Source: Nonomuraea guangzhouensis
GTDB lineage: Bacteria; Actinomycetota; Actinomycetes; Streptosporangiales; Streptosporangiaceae
Direction: 5' to 3'
NCBI RefSeq assembly: GCF_019396345.1
Contig: NZ_JAHKRM010000013.1
Coordinates: 271,152 to 335,151 of the forward strand
Length of the DNA stretch: 64,000 bases
Below, one piece after another: positions 40,523 through 49,266 of the stretch (position 1 is the stretch's first letter; each line of letters opens with the position of its first letter). The position numbers were made by a program, and so were the translations under genes. The notes under the pieces were generated by a model. The model searched no databases and was not told the DNA's origin. It worked only from the letters and a program-made list of their open reading frames with translations.

Positions 40523-41020
40523 TCAGGACAGGTCGACCGGCAGCAGCTTGCCCGTGTGCACGTCGTAGATCGCGCCGCCCACCGGCAGTCCCGGGGGCAG
40601 GAAGGGCGAGGAGTTGATCCGCGTCAGGTCGTGGCGCAGGGCCGCGTCCTGGTCGGGGACGGTGTGGAACTCCAGGCTGCGGGTGTCGACGCCGTGCCGC
40701 TGGGTGAGCTCGTGCACGTCGGCGTCGGTGACCTTGGACATGCCGCAGTCGGTGTGCGGCATCACCAGGACCCGTTCGACGCCGAGCAGGTAGACGGCCA
40801 GGACGAGGGTACGCAGGACGTCGTCCGTGACGCGCGCGCCCGCGTTCCGCAGGATCTTGGCGTCGCCCGCCTTCAGGCCGAGCAGTCCCAGGGGGTCGAT
40901 GCGGGAGTCCATGCAGGTCACCACGCCGAGTCCGCGAGCTGCCCGGCCGGTCAGTTCGGAATTCCGGAATTTAGCAGCATATTTCGCGTTGCCAGCAATC
41001 ACGTCGTCAAACGCACTCAT
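40523..41020 (-). CDS. Beta-class carbonic anhydrase
   Basis: 165 residues. Zinc ligands and dyad: C36-M-D38-S-R40 in VVTCMDSRID and H89-T-D-C92 in MPHTDCGM. The rest (LRNAGARVTDDVLRTLVLAVYLLG) is the standard beta-CA core. The short length and DSRIDPLGLLGLKAGDAKILRNAG are those of the small actinobacterial group (Rv1284-like). It interconverts CO2 and bicarbonate in the cytoplasm. ATG 41020 is the natural start; the next gene upstream is divergent. Confidence 0.95.
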   Translation of the reverse strand: MSAFDDVIAGNAKYAAKFRNSELTGRAARGLGVVTCMDSRIDPLGLLGLKAGDAKILRNAGARVTDDVLRTLVLAVYLLGVERVLVMPHTDCGMSKVTDADVHELTQRHGVDTRSLEFHTVPDQDAALRHDLTRINSSPFLPPGLPVGGAIYDVHTGKLLPVDLS

Positions 41021-41175
41021 GGGACAGATGATCCCTCATACCCGTTTCGTGGTGTTTCCCGGGGTGGCGACACGGCCGGAGTTGCCCAAGGTCCCACGCA
41101 CGACCATCACTTTGCGTGATGATGTCGTAGCCCAGTGTGCGAACACAGTCCAGAACGTGATCGAAGAAGGTTGTC

Positions 41176-41487
41176 GTGAGTAGGTCCGAATCGCTCGCCG
41201 CGTACCTGCGTACCCAAGCCCGGCGCCGCCTCGACCGTGTGGAGACCCGAGACGACGGCCGCAACGCGAAGTGCGCGCTGGCGCTCCTCGACGCGGCCGC
41301 CTACGCGAGCGGCCTCCCCGACGACGACCCGCTCCTCACGCTGCTCGACCAGGCAGGCTGCTTCGGTCCGCTGGGCTGTGACGACTTCGACCCCGGAGAG
41401 GTCGGCTACCGGCTGATCCGGGGCTGGCAGGGCGAGCCCCACGCACTCCTGCTCGCCCTGCCGGCCGCCATCGCGGCCACCGCCTGA
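41176..41487 (+). CDS. Small conserved protein of unknown function
   Basis: 103 residues from GTG 41176, with GAAGAAGG 5 bases upstream. MSRSESLAAYLRTQARRRLDRVE is helical; NAKCALALLDAAAYASGLPDDDP and LLTLLDQAGCFGPLGCDDF follow, and the last part is FDPGEVGYRLIRGW. Three Cys are present, without an obvious metal motif. No membrane segment. High third-position GC and the ribosome site support a real gene. It ends 6 bp before the convergent thioredoxin-like gene. Confidence 0.72.
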   Translation: MSRSESLAAYLRTQARRRLDRVETRDDGRNAKCALALLDAAAYASGLPDDDPLLTLLDQAGCFGPLGCDDFDPGEVGYRLIRGWQGEPHALLLALPAAIAATA

Positions 41488-41497
41488 CCGCGGTCAG
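41484..41497. terminator. Short palindrome spanning two convergent stop codons
   Basis: CTGACCGCGGTCAG is a perfect 14-bp palindrome covering the TGA of the plus-strand gene and the TGA (TCA on this strand) of the minus-strand gene. It may act as a minimal bidirectional terminator, though a hairpin of this size is weak. Confidence 0.3.
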
Positions 41498-42057
41498 ACC
41501 GGGGCGTTGCCCGGCTTCCACTTGATGCCGCAGCCGAGTGACGGGTTCTGCTCCTCGCTCACCGGCTCGCCGGCCAGCAGGGCGTCGATCGCCGCGCGCA
41601 GCGAGGAGCCCGTCACCGGTACGGAGTTGCGGGGCCGGGCGCCGTCGAACTCACCGCGGTAGGCCAGCCGGAACGCCGCGTCGTACAAGAAGAAATCGGG
41701 CGTGCACGCCGCCCGATACGCCTTGGCGGTCTCCTGCGTGTCGTCGAGCAGGTAGGGGAAGGTGAAGTGCGCCCGCTTCGCCTGTTCGGCCAGGTGTGTC
41801 GGGTCGTCGTCGGGGTAGTTCACGCTGTCGTTGCTGCAGATGGCGACCATCGACAGCATGGCTCCGTAGTCGGCGGCCAGGGCGCTGAGGCCCTGCTCAA
41901 TGTGGCGCACATAGGGGCAGTGGTTCGACAGAAACGCCACGAGGATGGCGGGCGAGTCCTTGAGATCCGCGAGCGAGACGCTGCCGCCGCTGATCGCGGT
42001 CAGGTGGAAATCGGGCGCTGGGGAACCGAGAGGGACCATGAAGGAGTTGGCAGCCAT
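41494..42057 (-). CDS. Thioredoxin family protein (AhpC/TSA-like, one Cys)
   Basis: 187 residues from ATG 42057. GSPAPDFHLTAISGGSVSLADL is the AhpC/TSA-like start; ILVAFLSNHCPYVRHIEQGLSALAADY contains Cys-Pro-Tyr-Val rather than Cys-x-x-Cys, so only the first redox Cys is kept. VAICSNDSVNYPDDDPTHLAEQA and FPYLLDDTQETAKAYRAACTPDFFLYD complete a peroxiredoxin-like fold. This is a well-spread, poorly characterised thioredoxin family; it probably reduces peroxides or a disulfide with another thiol. GGAGGT is present but 19 bases from the ATG, so the start is a little uncertain. Confidence 0.88.
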   Translation of the reverse strand: MAANSFMVPLGSPAPDFHLTAISGGSVSLADLKDSPAILVAFLSNHCPYVRHIEQGLSALAADYGAMLSMVAICSNDSVNYPDDDPTHLAEQAKRAHFTFPYLLDDTQETAKAYRAACTPDFFLYDAAFRLAYRGEFDGARPRNSVPVTGSSLRAAIDALLAGEPVSEEQNPSLGCGIKWKPGNAPV

Positions 42058-42140
42058 GGCATCTATTGTCGCCTGTACCTCCCCGTAGGAACGGTTTCCT
42101 GTTGGTGGGCGGTAGTTAAAGGGATATCGGAGGGAAGTAC

Positions 42141-42512
42141 ATGAACGGCATCGCACAGTTCCGCACGACGGTCCTCGACTGCGCCGACACGATGGAGCTG
42201 GCTCAGTTCTACTCCCGGCTGCTCGGCTGGGCCGTCCTGGATGGGTCCGACGAGGAGTGGGCCGTCATCACCGATGGGGGCCCGCCCGCGCGGCTGGGTT
42301 TCCAGCAGGTCGCCGACTACCGGCCGCCGGTCTGGCCCGGTGTGGAGCACCCCCAGCAGGTGCACATCGATGTGACGGTCGACGACATGGACAAGGCCGA
42401 GGCCGCGGTGCTGGAGATCGGCGCCACCAAGCACGAGTACCAGCCGAGCGAGGGCGACACCTTCCGCGTCTTCCTCGACCCGGCCGGCCACCCGTTCTGC
42501 CTCTGCCGGTAA
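42141..42512 (+). CDS. VOC superfamily (glyoxalase-like) protein
   Basis: 123 residues with GGAGGGAAG before the ATG. The two paired beta-alpha-beta-beta-beta modules are visible: FRTTVLDCADTMELAQFYSRLLGW and VHIDVTVDDMDKAEAAVLEIGAT, ending RVFLDPAGHPFCLCR. This is the Glyoxalase-6 type of small VOC protein common in actinobacteria. Metal ligands are not all present, so it may be a binding protein. A hairpin terminator follows. Confidence 0.9.
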   Translation: MNGIAQFRTTVLDCADTMELAQFYSRLLGWAVLDGSDEEWAVITDGGPPARLGFQQVADYRPPVWPGVEHPQQVHIDVTVDDMDKAEAAVLEIGATKHEYQPSEGDTFRVFLDPAGHPFCLCR

Positions 42513-42525
42513 CCAGCGGCGGATT

Positions 42526-42557
42526 CCGGCTCCTGGCGTACCGGCGCCAGGAGCCGG
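42526..42557. terminator. Bidirectional terminator between the VOC and GH3 genes
   Basis: CCGGCTCCTGGCG (42526-42538) and CGCCAGGAGCCGG (42545-42557) are perfect 13-bp arms with a 6-base loop, between convergent genes. Confidence 0.8.
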
Positions 42558-42565
42558 TCCTCGTC

Positions 42566-45500
42566 TCAGCGAGCCGCCCGCGTCAGCAGGTCCACCGCCT
42601 TCCGTACGTTGCCGGCCGCCAGTTCGTGGTCGGCCGACGCCTGCAGATCGGGCCGCCTGCCGCCGGCCTGGGCGAGGTCCCTGGCCACCGAGACGACGGC
42701 GTCGTCCTGGGAGTACGCGTCCGTGCCCGAACGGTCGAGCAGCGCGGCCGCGATGCCGAGCGCTCCCAGCACGACGCGGGTGTTCCGCACCGAGCCGTCG
42801 GCGTTCCAGTTGTTGGCCGGCAGCGCCACCAGCAGCGCCGCGGAAGCCGCCCTGGAGGCCCCGTCGCCGCCGGAGAGCCGGTCGTGGGCCGCCTTGAGCC
42901 GGTCGCGGGCCCGGTCGGTGCGCAGGCCCCAGCCGTACGGGTAGAGCGGGTCGTAGCTCGCGTCGCCCACGTTGATCGGCACCTGCTCCGCCGTACGGAA
43001 CCAGGTGAACGGCAGCCGCCCGGTGTACGGCACGGCCCCGAACAGCGGGTCGGCCACGCCGGCGCCCTCGGTGCCGGGCAGCCACGACGCCACCAGCGCC
43101 TTGACCTTCGACAGGTCGCCCATCAGCAGCGGGCGGCCGGAGACGACCAGCACGGCGCACTTCATCGCCGCGCACACCCGGTCGATCGCCACCCGGTCGG
43201 CGGCCGACAGGTCGAGCGTGTGCCCGTTGACACCCACATCGCCCTGGCCCTCGGCGTACGGCTTCTCGCCCACCACCACGACCCCCACGTCGTGCCCGGT
43301 CAGCGGCACGGAGGCGTCGGCCGAGTAGGTGACGGAGGCCGCCCGGCCGCGGATCGCCGACAGGATCGTGGTGCCCTGTGTGATGGGCCCGGACGAGCCC
43401 TGCCAGGTGATCGTCCAGCCGCCGGTCTGGTTGCCGAGGTCGTCGGCGTTGGACCCGGCGACGTACACCTTGGCGTCGCGGCGCAACGGCAGCAGCCGGT
43501 CCTCGTTCTTCAGCAGCACCTGGGACTTCGCGGCGGCCGTGCGGGCCACCGCGCGGTGCGCGGCCGAGCCGACGTCGCCGATGCCGGACCGGTCGGCGTA
43601 CGGGTGCTCGAACAGGCCGAGCCGGAACTTCTGCGTCAGGATCCTGGCGACCGCGTCGTCGATCCGCGCCATGGGCACCCGCCCGGCCGCGATCTCGTCC
43701 TTGAGCGTGCTCGTGAACAGCGGGTACGCGTACGGCACCATGATCATGTCAAGCCCGGCGTTGATCGAGGTGCGCACGTCGCTCGGGAAGTCGCCGGGGA
43801 TCTGGTCGATCGCCTGCCAGTCGCTGATCACGAAGCCCTTGAAGCCGAGCCGGCCCTTGAGCACGTCGGTGATCAGCTCCTTGTGCGCGTGCATCTTGAG
43901 CGGCCCCTGGCCGAAGTCGACGCTGGAGAACGACGGCATGACGCTGCCCACGCCGCGCCTGACCGCCTCGGCGAAGGGCGCCAGGTGGACGGCCGCGAGC
44001 TGTTCCCTGCTGAGCTGGGTGACCCCCTGGTCGATCTTGTAGTCGCCGCTGGTCGAGGAGCCGTACGTGGTGCCGCCGTCGCCGACGTAGTGCTTGGCCG
44101 TGGCCAGCACACCGTTGTCCTGCAGCCCGTCGATGATCGTGGCCATCCGCGACACCAGCGCCGGGTCCTCGCCGAACGACTCGTACGCGCGTCCCCACCG
44201 GTCGTCCCGCGACACGCACAGACACGGCGCGAAGTCCCACGGCACGCCCGTGGCCTTGACCTCCTTCGCCGTGACCTTGCCCGCCTGCTCGACCAGCTCG
44301 GCGTCGCGGGTGGCGCCGAGGCCGGCGTTGTGCGGGAAGATCGTCGCGCCGGCCACGTTGTTGTGCCCGTGGACCGCGTCGACGCCGTAGATGAGCGGGA
44401 TCTGCAGCCGCGTCTGCTGGGCGCGCAGCTGGAAGCCGTCGATCATGTCGGCCCATGCCTTCGGCGTGTTCGACGGCGGGGTGGAGCCGCCGCCCGACAG
44501 CAGCGAGCCGAGCAGGTAGGTGGCGATGTCGTTCGGCGAGCCGAGCGCGAGGCGTTCGGCCTGCGTCATCTGGCCGACCTTCTCCTCGGTGCTCATCCGG
44601 CCGAGCAGGTCGGCGACCCGCTGTTTGACGGGCTTACGGGCGTCGAGGTACGGCAGGCCGTGCGCGTTGATCACGATGGCCGGGGCCTCGGCCGGGGGCC
44701 TGGTGCCGGTGCCGGACAGCACGATCGGGATGGTCTCGGCCACCTCGGCCGTGTTGTCGGCCAGCGTCTTGACCGTGAACGCCTTGGCCGAGCCGGAGGC
44801 GGTGCCCGCGGGGAAGGTCAGCGTGCCCTCGACCGGCGTGTAGTCCTGGCCGGATGTGGCCGTGCCGGTGCCGGTGCGGTAGCCGACGGCCAGGTCGGCG
44901 GGGAGCGGGCCGCCGGTGGCCGTGGTGACCGAGACGCGTATCTCGGCCGTGCCCTTCTCGTTCACCGGATAGACCGGCTTGTCCGTGGCCAGGCGTACCG
45001 GCCGGGGCGGGGCCGTGCCGTACACCTGCACGTCGTCCCAGAACAGCGTGCCCGAGGCGGCGGGGAGGCGCATCGAGTAGCCCCACATGGCGACCAGGTC
45101 GAGCTCGCCGTCGGTGGGAGCGCCGCCCGGCTGGTAGTCGGCGCGGCGGGTGAAGCCGGAGAACGGCACCTGCACCTGCCGCCATCCGGCGGTGTCGTCG
45201 GTGAAGGACGACTCGAACAGCTCGGCGCTGCCCGCTCCGCCGCCGCCGTCCTTGACCTCGAAGAACACCTTCTGCCCTGACCCGGTGCCGTTGACCCAGA
45301 AGGAGAAGCCCGCGTAGGCGGACCAGTCCTGGGCTGTCGTCAGGTCGTGGGACCAGCCGCCCCACTGGCTCACGTTGTAGACGGCTTTGAGCACCCGGTT
45401 GGTCGCGGGGGCGCCGGGCCGGGTCGCGTCGGGCTCGACGGTCAGGGCCGGGGTCGAGGCGCCGTCGTTGCCCCAGGCGGAGACGCCGGCGGGCAGGGTC

Positions 45501-45616
45501 GTGGCCTCGAAGTCGGTGACGGTCAGCGGCTCGGCGGCGGCCTGGGCCGGAGGTGCGGCGACCAGAGCGGCGACCAGGGCCAGCGCCGCCCATAGCGGGG
45601 TTCTTAATCGGGACAC
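42566..45616 (-). CDS. Secreted glycoside hydrolase family 3 enzyme with CBM-like and Calx-beta domains
   Basis: 1016 residues from GTG 45616 (GGAGGA before it). A Sec signal peptide (VSRLRTPLWAALALVAALVA) leads to a CBM11-like N-terminal carbohydrate-binding region (TDFEATTLPAGVSAWGND ... SWFWDDVQVY-like), then a Calx-beta domain (GTATSGQDYTPVEGTLTFPAG), GH3 N and GH3 C. The GH3 nucleophile Asp is in KGFVISDWQAIDQ, and ATAKHYVGDGG precedes it. GH3 C includes PLRRDAKVYVAGSNADDLGNQTGGW. The last 100 residues form an extra helical tail. Likely a beta-glucosidase or xylosidase acting outside the cell. A LacI-like box overlaps its promoter. Confidence 0.93.
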   Translation of the reverse strand: MSRLRTPLWAALALVAALVAAPPAQAAAEPLTVTDFEATTLPAGVSAWGNDGASTPALTVEPDATRPGAPATNRVLKAVYNVSQWGGWSHDLTTAQDWSAYAGFSFWVNGTGSGQKVFFEVKDGGGGAGSAELFESSFTDDTAGWRQVQVPFSGFTRRADYQPGGAPTDGELDLVAMWGYSMRLPAASGTLFWDDVQVYGTAPPRPVRLATDKPVYPVNEKGTAEIRVSVTTATGGPLPADLAVGYRTGTGTATSGQDYTPVEGTLTFPAGTASGSAKAFTVKTLADNTAEVAETIPIVLSGTGTRPPAEAPAIVINAHGLPYLDARKPVKQRVADLLGRMSTEEKVGQMTQAERLALGSPNDIATYLLGSLLSGGGSTPPSNTPKAWADMIDGFQLRAQQTRLQIPLIYGVDAVHGHNNVAGATIFPHNAGLGATRDAELVEQAGKVTAKEVKATGVPWDFAPCLCVSRDDRWGRAYESFGEDPALVSRMATIIDGLQDNGVLATAKHYVGDGGTTYGSSTSGDYKIDQGVTQLSREQLAAVHLAPFAEAVRRGVGSVMPSFSSVDFGQGPLKMHAHKELITDVLKGRLGFKGFVISDWQAIDQIPGDFPSDVRTSINAGLDMIMVPYAYPLFTSTLKDEIAAGRVPMARIDDAVARILTQKFRLGLFEHPYADRSGIGDVGSAAHRAVARTAAAKSQVLLKNEDRLLPLRRDAKVYVAGSNADDLGNQTGGWTITWQGSSGPITQGTTILSAIRGRAASVTYSADASVPLTGHDVGVVVVGEKPYAEGQGDVGVNGHTLDLSAADRVAIDRVCAAMKCAVLVVSGRPLLMGDLSKVKALVASWLPGTEGAGVADPLFGAVPYTGRLPFTWFRTAEQVPINVGDASYDPLYPYGWGLRTDRARDRLKAAHDRLSGGDGASRAASAALLVALPANNWNADGSVRNTRVVLGALGIAAALLDRSGTDAYSQDDAVVSVARDLAQAGGRRPDLQASADHELAAGNVRKAVDLLTRAAR

Positions 45617-45634
45617 AATTCCTCCCAAGGCAAG

Positions 45635-45648
45635 AGAGAGCGCTCTCT
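45635..45648. promoter_or_regulatory. LacI/CebR-like operator upstream of the GH3 gene
   Basis: AGAGAGCGCTCTCT is a perfect 14-bp palindrome with the central GAGCGCTC core of LacI-family sites such as CebR's. It lies 18 bp before the GTG of the secreted glycosidase. No LacI gene is in the window, so it would be controlled from elsewhere. Confidence 0.7.
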
Positions 45649-45656
45649 TCTAGGGG

Positions 45657-45684
45657 ATCGTGTCACGGGAGCGTTTTTTGACAA
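45657..45684 (-). promoter_or_regulatory. Candidate promoter of the GH3 gene
   Basis: Read on the minus strand, TTGTCA (45684-45679) and CACGAT (45662-45657) are separated by 16 bases, with the palindrome just downstream, where a bound repressor would block initiation. The -10 match is only moderate. Confidence 0.3.
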
Positions 45685-45700
45685 CCCATGCGCACCCACA

Positions 45701-45736
45701 TGATGCCACCCGGCCGCATGCGGCGGGGCGGCATCA
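45701..45736. terminator. Possible terminator after parC
   Basis: TGATGCC (45701-45707) and GGCATCA (45730-45736) frame a GC-rich interior that contains the palindrome CCGCATGCGG. It lies in the gap between parC and GH3, both on the minus strand. No T tract follows. Confidence 0.35.
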
Positions 45737-45776
45737 CGTGAGCTGGGCGCCCGCACGTGGGCCGGGCGGCAGCACG

Positions 45777-48308
45777 CTAGAACAGCGGCGCGTCCTCGTC
45801 CGGCTGAGCCGGAGCGTCCGAGCCGGCCGAGTCGGCCGACTCGGATGAGTCCGCCGATCCGGCGCCGAGGGCGCCGCCGACGGCGCCGATCGTGTTGGTG
45901 AGGCGGACGCCCGACCCGTCGCGGCGCCCGATCTCGTCCGGCAGCGGCACCGGCTTGCCCACCGAGGAGACCGCCTTGGCCGGCGCGGGCCCCGCCCAGG
46001 CCAGCAGCAGCACGTCTTCGCCCTTGAGGAAGCGCTGGGCCCGGACCCCGCCGGTGGCCCGGCCCTTGGCCGGGTATTCGGCGTAGTCGGACACCTTGCC
46101 GCCGCCGACCTGCGTCCCCGGCAGGGCGGTGGACGAGCCCGCCACCGTCACCACCTGGGACGGCCGCGACGGGTCGACCACGCCGAACCAGACCACCCGG
46201 GCCGCGTCGTCGAGCCGGATGCCCGCCATGCCGCCCGCCGGACGTCCCTGCGGGCGTACCTGTGAGGCGGGGAAGCGCAGCAACTGCGCGTCGGAGGAGA
46301 TGAAGACCAGGTCGTGCGCCTCGGATTGGAGCTCCACGGCGCCCACCACGCTGTCGCCCTCCTTGAGCGTGATCACCTCGAAGTCGTCGCGGTTGGCCGG
46401 GTAGTCGGGCACCACCCGCTTGACCACGCCTTGCACGGTGCCCACGGCCAGGCCGGGGCTGTCGGGGTCGAGTGAGCCGAGCCCGACGACCGTCTCGTCC
46501 GGCTCCAGCGCGACGAACTCGGAGACGGGATGGCCACCCGACAGCGACGGCGGGTTGGCGGAGGGCGGCAGCGTCGGCAGATCGACCACCGCGACGCGGA
46601 TCAACCGCCCCGCCGACGTCACCACGCCGACCTCACCCCTGACGGTGGTGCGGACCACGGAGACCAGCACGTCGTGCGCGGAGCGTTCGTCGCCGCCCGA
46701 CAGCGGCGAGGCGTCGGAGGTGCGGGCCAGCAGCCCGGTGGAGGAGAGCATCGCCAGGCACGGGTCGTCGGCCACCTGCAGGTCCACCACCGCCGCCGTG
46801 CGGGGCGCGCCCGACGCCTCCAGCAGGACGGTCCGGCGCGGCGTGCCGTACTTCTTGGCCACGTCGGCCAGCTCGCCCGAGACCACCTGGCGCAGGCGGG
46901 CCTCCGACGACAGGATCCCGGTCAGCTCGGCGATCTCGTCGCTCAGCGTCTGCTTCTCGCGGTCGAGCTCCAGCTTGTCGAAGCGGGTCAGGCGGCGCAG
47001 CGGCGTGTCCAGGATGTAGGCGGCCTGGATGTCGCTCAGGTCGAAGACCTCCATCAACCGGGCGCGGGCCTGCGCCGAGTCGTCGGAGGTGCGGATGACC
47101 TGGATGACCTCGTCGATGTTGAGCAGCGCGATGATGAGGCCGTCGACCAGGTGCAGGCGCTCCTCGCGCTTGCGGCGGCGGAACTCCGAGCGGCGGCGCA
47201 CGACCTCGAGCCGGTGATCGACGTAGACGCTCAGCAGCTCACGCAGGCCCAGCGTGCGCGGCTCGCCGTCGACGAGCGCCACGTTGTTGATGCCGAAGGT
47301 CTCCTCCATCGGCGTCAGCCGGTAGAGCTCCTCGAGCACGGCCTCGGGGATGAAGCCGTTCTTGATCTCGATGACTAGGTGCAGGCCCTTGTGCCGGTCG
47401 GTGAGGTCCTTGAGGTCGGCGATGCCCTGCAGCTTCTTGCTGGTGACCAGCTCTTTGATCTTGGCGACGACCCGCTCGGGGCCGACGTTGTAGGGCAGCT
47501 CGGTGACGACGAGGCCCTTGCGGCGCGGGGTGATCTGGTCGACCCTGCACTTGGCGCGCATGCGGAAGGTGCCGCGGCCGCTCTCATAGGCGTCGCGGAT
47601 GCCCTGCAGGCCGATGATCGAGCCGCCCGTGGGCAGGTCGGGGCCGGGCACGAAGCGCATGAGCTCGTCGAGCGTCGCGTCGGGCTTCTTGATCAGGTGC
47701 CGGGCGGCGGCCACGACCTCGGCGAGGTTGTGCGGCGCCATGTTGGTGGCCATGCCGACCGCGATGCCGGTCGTGCCGTTGACCAGCAGGTTGGGGAAGG
47801 CCGACGGCATGACCGTGGGCTCGGTCTCCTGCCCGTCGTAGTTGGGCTTGAAGTCGACCGTGTCCTCGTCGAGCGACTCGACCATCAGCATCGCCGCCGG
47901 GGCCAGCCTGGCCTCGGTGTAACGCATGGCGGCCGGCGAGTCGTCGGGGGAGCCGAAGTTGCCGTGGCCGTCGACCAGGGGCAGGCGCATCGAGAACGGC
48001 TGCGCCAGCCGGACGAGGGCGTCGTAGATCGCGCCGTCGCCGTGCGGGTGGAGCTTGCCCATCACATCGCCGACGACCCGGGAGGACTTGACGTGGCCGC
48101 GGTCGGGACGCAGACCCATCTCGCTCATCGAGTAGAGGATGCGCCGCTGCACGGGCTTGAGACCGTCGCGCGCGTCGGGCAGCGCGCGCTGATAGATCAC
48201 CGAGTAGGCGTACTCGAGATAGCTTGCGCGCATTTCCGAGGAGACGTCGATGTCGACGATCCGCTCCTCGAAGTCCTCGGGTGGGGGTGCAGTCGTACGT
48301 CGGGCCAT
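45777..48308 (-). CDS. parC: DNA topoisomerase IV subunit A (ParC)
   Basis: 843 residues from ATG 48308; ATG 48317 (MFDMARR) would add 3 residues. The active-site Tyr is Y130 in SPAAMRYTEARL. The quinolone-resistance region HPHGDGAIYDALVR is at 87-100. GLKPVQRRILYSMSEMGLRPD and the coiled-coil region follow. The C-terminal beta-pinwheel lacks a clear GyrA box (QRRGGKG); RPQGRPAGGMAG stands in its place, supporting ParC rather than GyrA. The last 30 residues are Asp/Ser-rich (SADSSESADSAGSDAPAQ). It works with ParE encoded at 31.9 kb, about 12 kb away and in the opposite orientation, as in related genomes. Confidence 0.94.
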   Translation of the reverse strand: MARRTTAPPPEDFEERIVDIDVSSEMRASYLEYAYSVIYQRALPDARDGLKPVQRRILYSMSEMGLRPDRGHVKSSRVVGDVMGKLHPHGDGAIYDALVRLAQPFSMRLPLVDGHGNFGSPDDSPAAMRYTEARLAPAAMLMVESLDEDTVDFKPNYDGQETEPTVMPSAFPNLLVNGTTGIAVGMATNMAPHNLAEVVAAARHLIKKPDATLDELMRFVPGPDLPTGGSIIGLQGIRDAYESGRGTFRMRAKCRVDQITPRRKGLVVTELPYNVGPERVVAKIKELVTSKKLQGIADLKDLTDRHKGLHLVIEIKNGFIPEAVLEELYRLTPMEETFGINNVALVDGEPRTLGLRELLSVYVDHRLEVVRRRSEFRRRKREERLHLVDGLIIALLNIDEVIQVIRTSDDSAQARARLMEVFDLSDIQAAYILDTPLRRLTRFDKLELDREKQTLSDEIAELTGILSSEARLRQVVSGELADVAKKYGTPRRTVLLEASGAPRTAAVVDLQVADDPCLAMLSSTGLLARTSDASPLSGGDERSAHDVLVSVVRTTVRGEVGVVTSAGRLIRVAVVDLPTLPPSANPPSLSGGHPVSEFVALEPDETVVGLGSLDPDSPGLAVGTVQGVVKRVVPDYPANRDDFEVITLKEGDSVVGAVELQSEAHDLVFISSDAQLLRFPASQVRPQGRPAGGMAGIRLDDAARVVWFGVVDPSRPSQVVTVAGSSTALPGTQVGGGKVSDYAEYPAKGRATGGVRAQRFLKGEDVLLLAWAGPAPAKAVSSVGKPVPLPDEIGRRDGSGVRLTNTIGAVGGALGAGSADSSESADSAGSDAPAQPDEDAPLF

Positions 48309-48377
48309 GTCGAACATTGTGCCGAAGAAAGTTGAGTGCCCGCGACGCATCGGCTACGCCGGTCGGAACGAGTGTGC

Positions 48378-48406
48378 TTGACCAAGCAATTGCTTGGGCG
48401 TTACGT
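48378..48406 (+). promoter_or_regulatory. Promoter with an embedded 16-bp palindrome upstream of the dioxygenase
   Basis: CCAAGCAATTGCTTGG (48382-48397) is a perfect palindrome. A candidate -35 TTGACC (48378-48383) and -10 TTACGT (48401-48406) flank it with a 17-base spacer, so it sits in the spacer as a repressor site would. This form is typical of TetR-family operators. The dioxygenase ATG is 37 bp downstream. Confidence 0.55.
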
Positions 48407-48442
48407 TCGGAAATAAGCGGCACACTCGCTTCCGGAGGCGTC

Positions 48443-49258
48443 ATGATCGAATTCCATCCCGTGACCAAGCACATCGGCGCCGAAGTGACAGGTGTAGACC
48501 TGCGCAAGCCGCTGGCCCAGGAACAGGTCGAGACCCTGCGGGCCGGCTGGCTCAAGTACCTCGTGCTGTTCTTCCGGGACCAGGAACTCGACGATGAACA
48601 GCACCTGCAGTTCGCCCTGAACTTCGGCACGCTCAACCACCCGGCCTTCAAGAAGGACAGCGCCAGCCCGATCCACGTGCTCGACCAGACCGACCCCAAG
48701 GGCGAGGGCGGCGACGAGTGGCACAGCGACAACACCTTCGAGCCGACGCCTCCGATGGGGTCGCTGCTGCGCTGCGTCCAGTTGCCGAGCGTGGGCGGCG
48801 ACACGTGCTGGGCCAACACCTACCTGGCCTACGAGACGCTCTCACCGTCGATCCAGCGGCTCTGTGACGAGCTCACGGCGGTGCACGACATCACGATGTC
48901 GATGAAGAAGGCCATCTCCAAGGGGCATCCGTTCGACCTGGCGGAGATCCAGGCGAAGTGGCCGCCGCTCGAACGGCCCGTCGTGCGCGTACACCCCGAG
49001 ACCGGACGCAAGGCGCTGTTCGTGAACCGGGCGTCGACGACCCGGCTGGTCGGGCTGACCGATCGGGAGAACGAGGCGCTGCTGCCGCTGCTGATCGACC
49101 ACATCCGGTCGCCGGAGTATCAGCTCCGGCTCCGCTGGCGGCCGGGCACGCTGGCGTTCTGGGACAACCGCCCCACGCAGCACTACGCGGTCGCCGACTA
49201 CACGGAGCGCCGCCGCATGCACCGCGTCACGATCAACGCTTTCCCAGAACACCAATAG
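48443..49258 (+). CDS. TauD/TfdA-family Fe(II)/2-oxoglutarate dioxygenase
   Basis: 271 residues from ATG 48443 (GGAGG before it). KHIGAEVTGVDLRKPL is the standard N-terminus. Iron ligands: His and Asp in EWHSDNTFEPTPP and the distal His in QHYAVADY, with Arg in RRRMHRVTI for 2-oxoglutarate. Family members release sulfite from taurine or cleave alkylsulfates and phenoxyacetates; the substrate is unknown here. It is divergent from parC and probably single, with a promoter carrying a TetR-like palindrome. Confidence 0.93.
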   Translation: MIEFHPVTKHIGAEVTGVDLRKPLAQEQVETLRAGWLKYLVLFFRDQELDDEQHLQFALNFGTLNHPAFKKDSASPIHVLDQTDPKGEGGDEWHSDNTFEPTPPMGSLLRCVQLPSVGGDTCWANTYLAYETLSPSIQRLCDELTAVHDITMSMKKAISKGHPFDLAEIQAKWPPLERPVVRVHPETGRKALFVNRASTTRLVGLTDRENEALLPLLIDHIRSPEYQLRLRWRPGTLAFWDNRPTQHYAVADYTERRRMHRVTINAFPEHQ

Positions 49259-49266
49259 CCACACCG

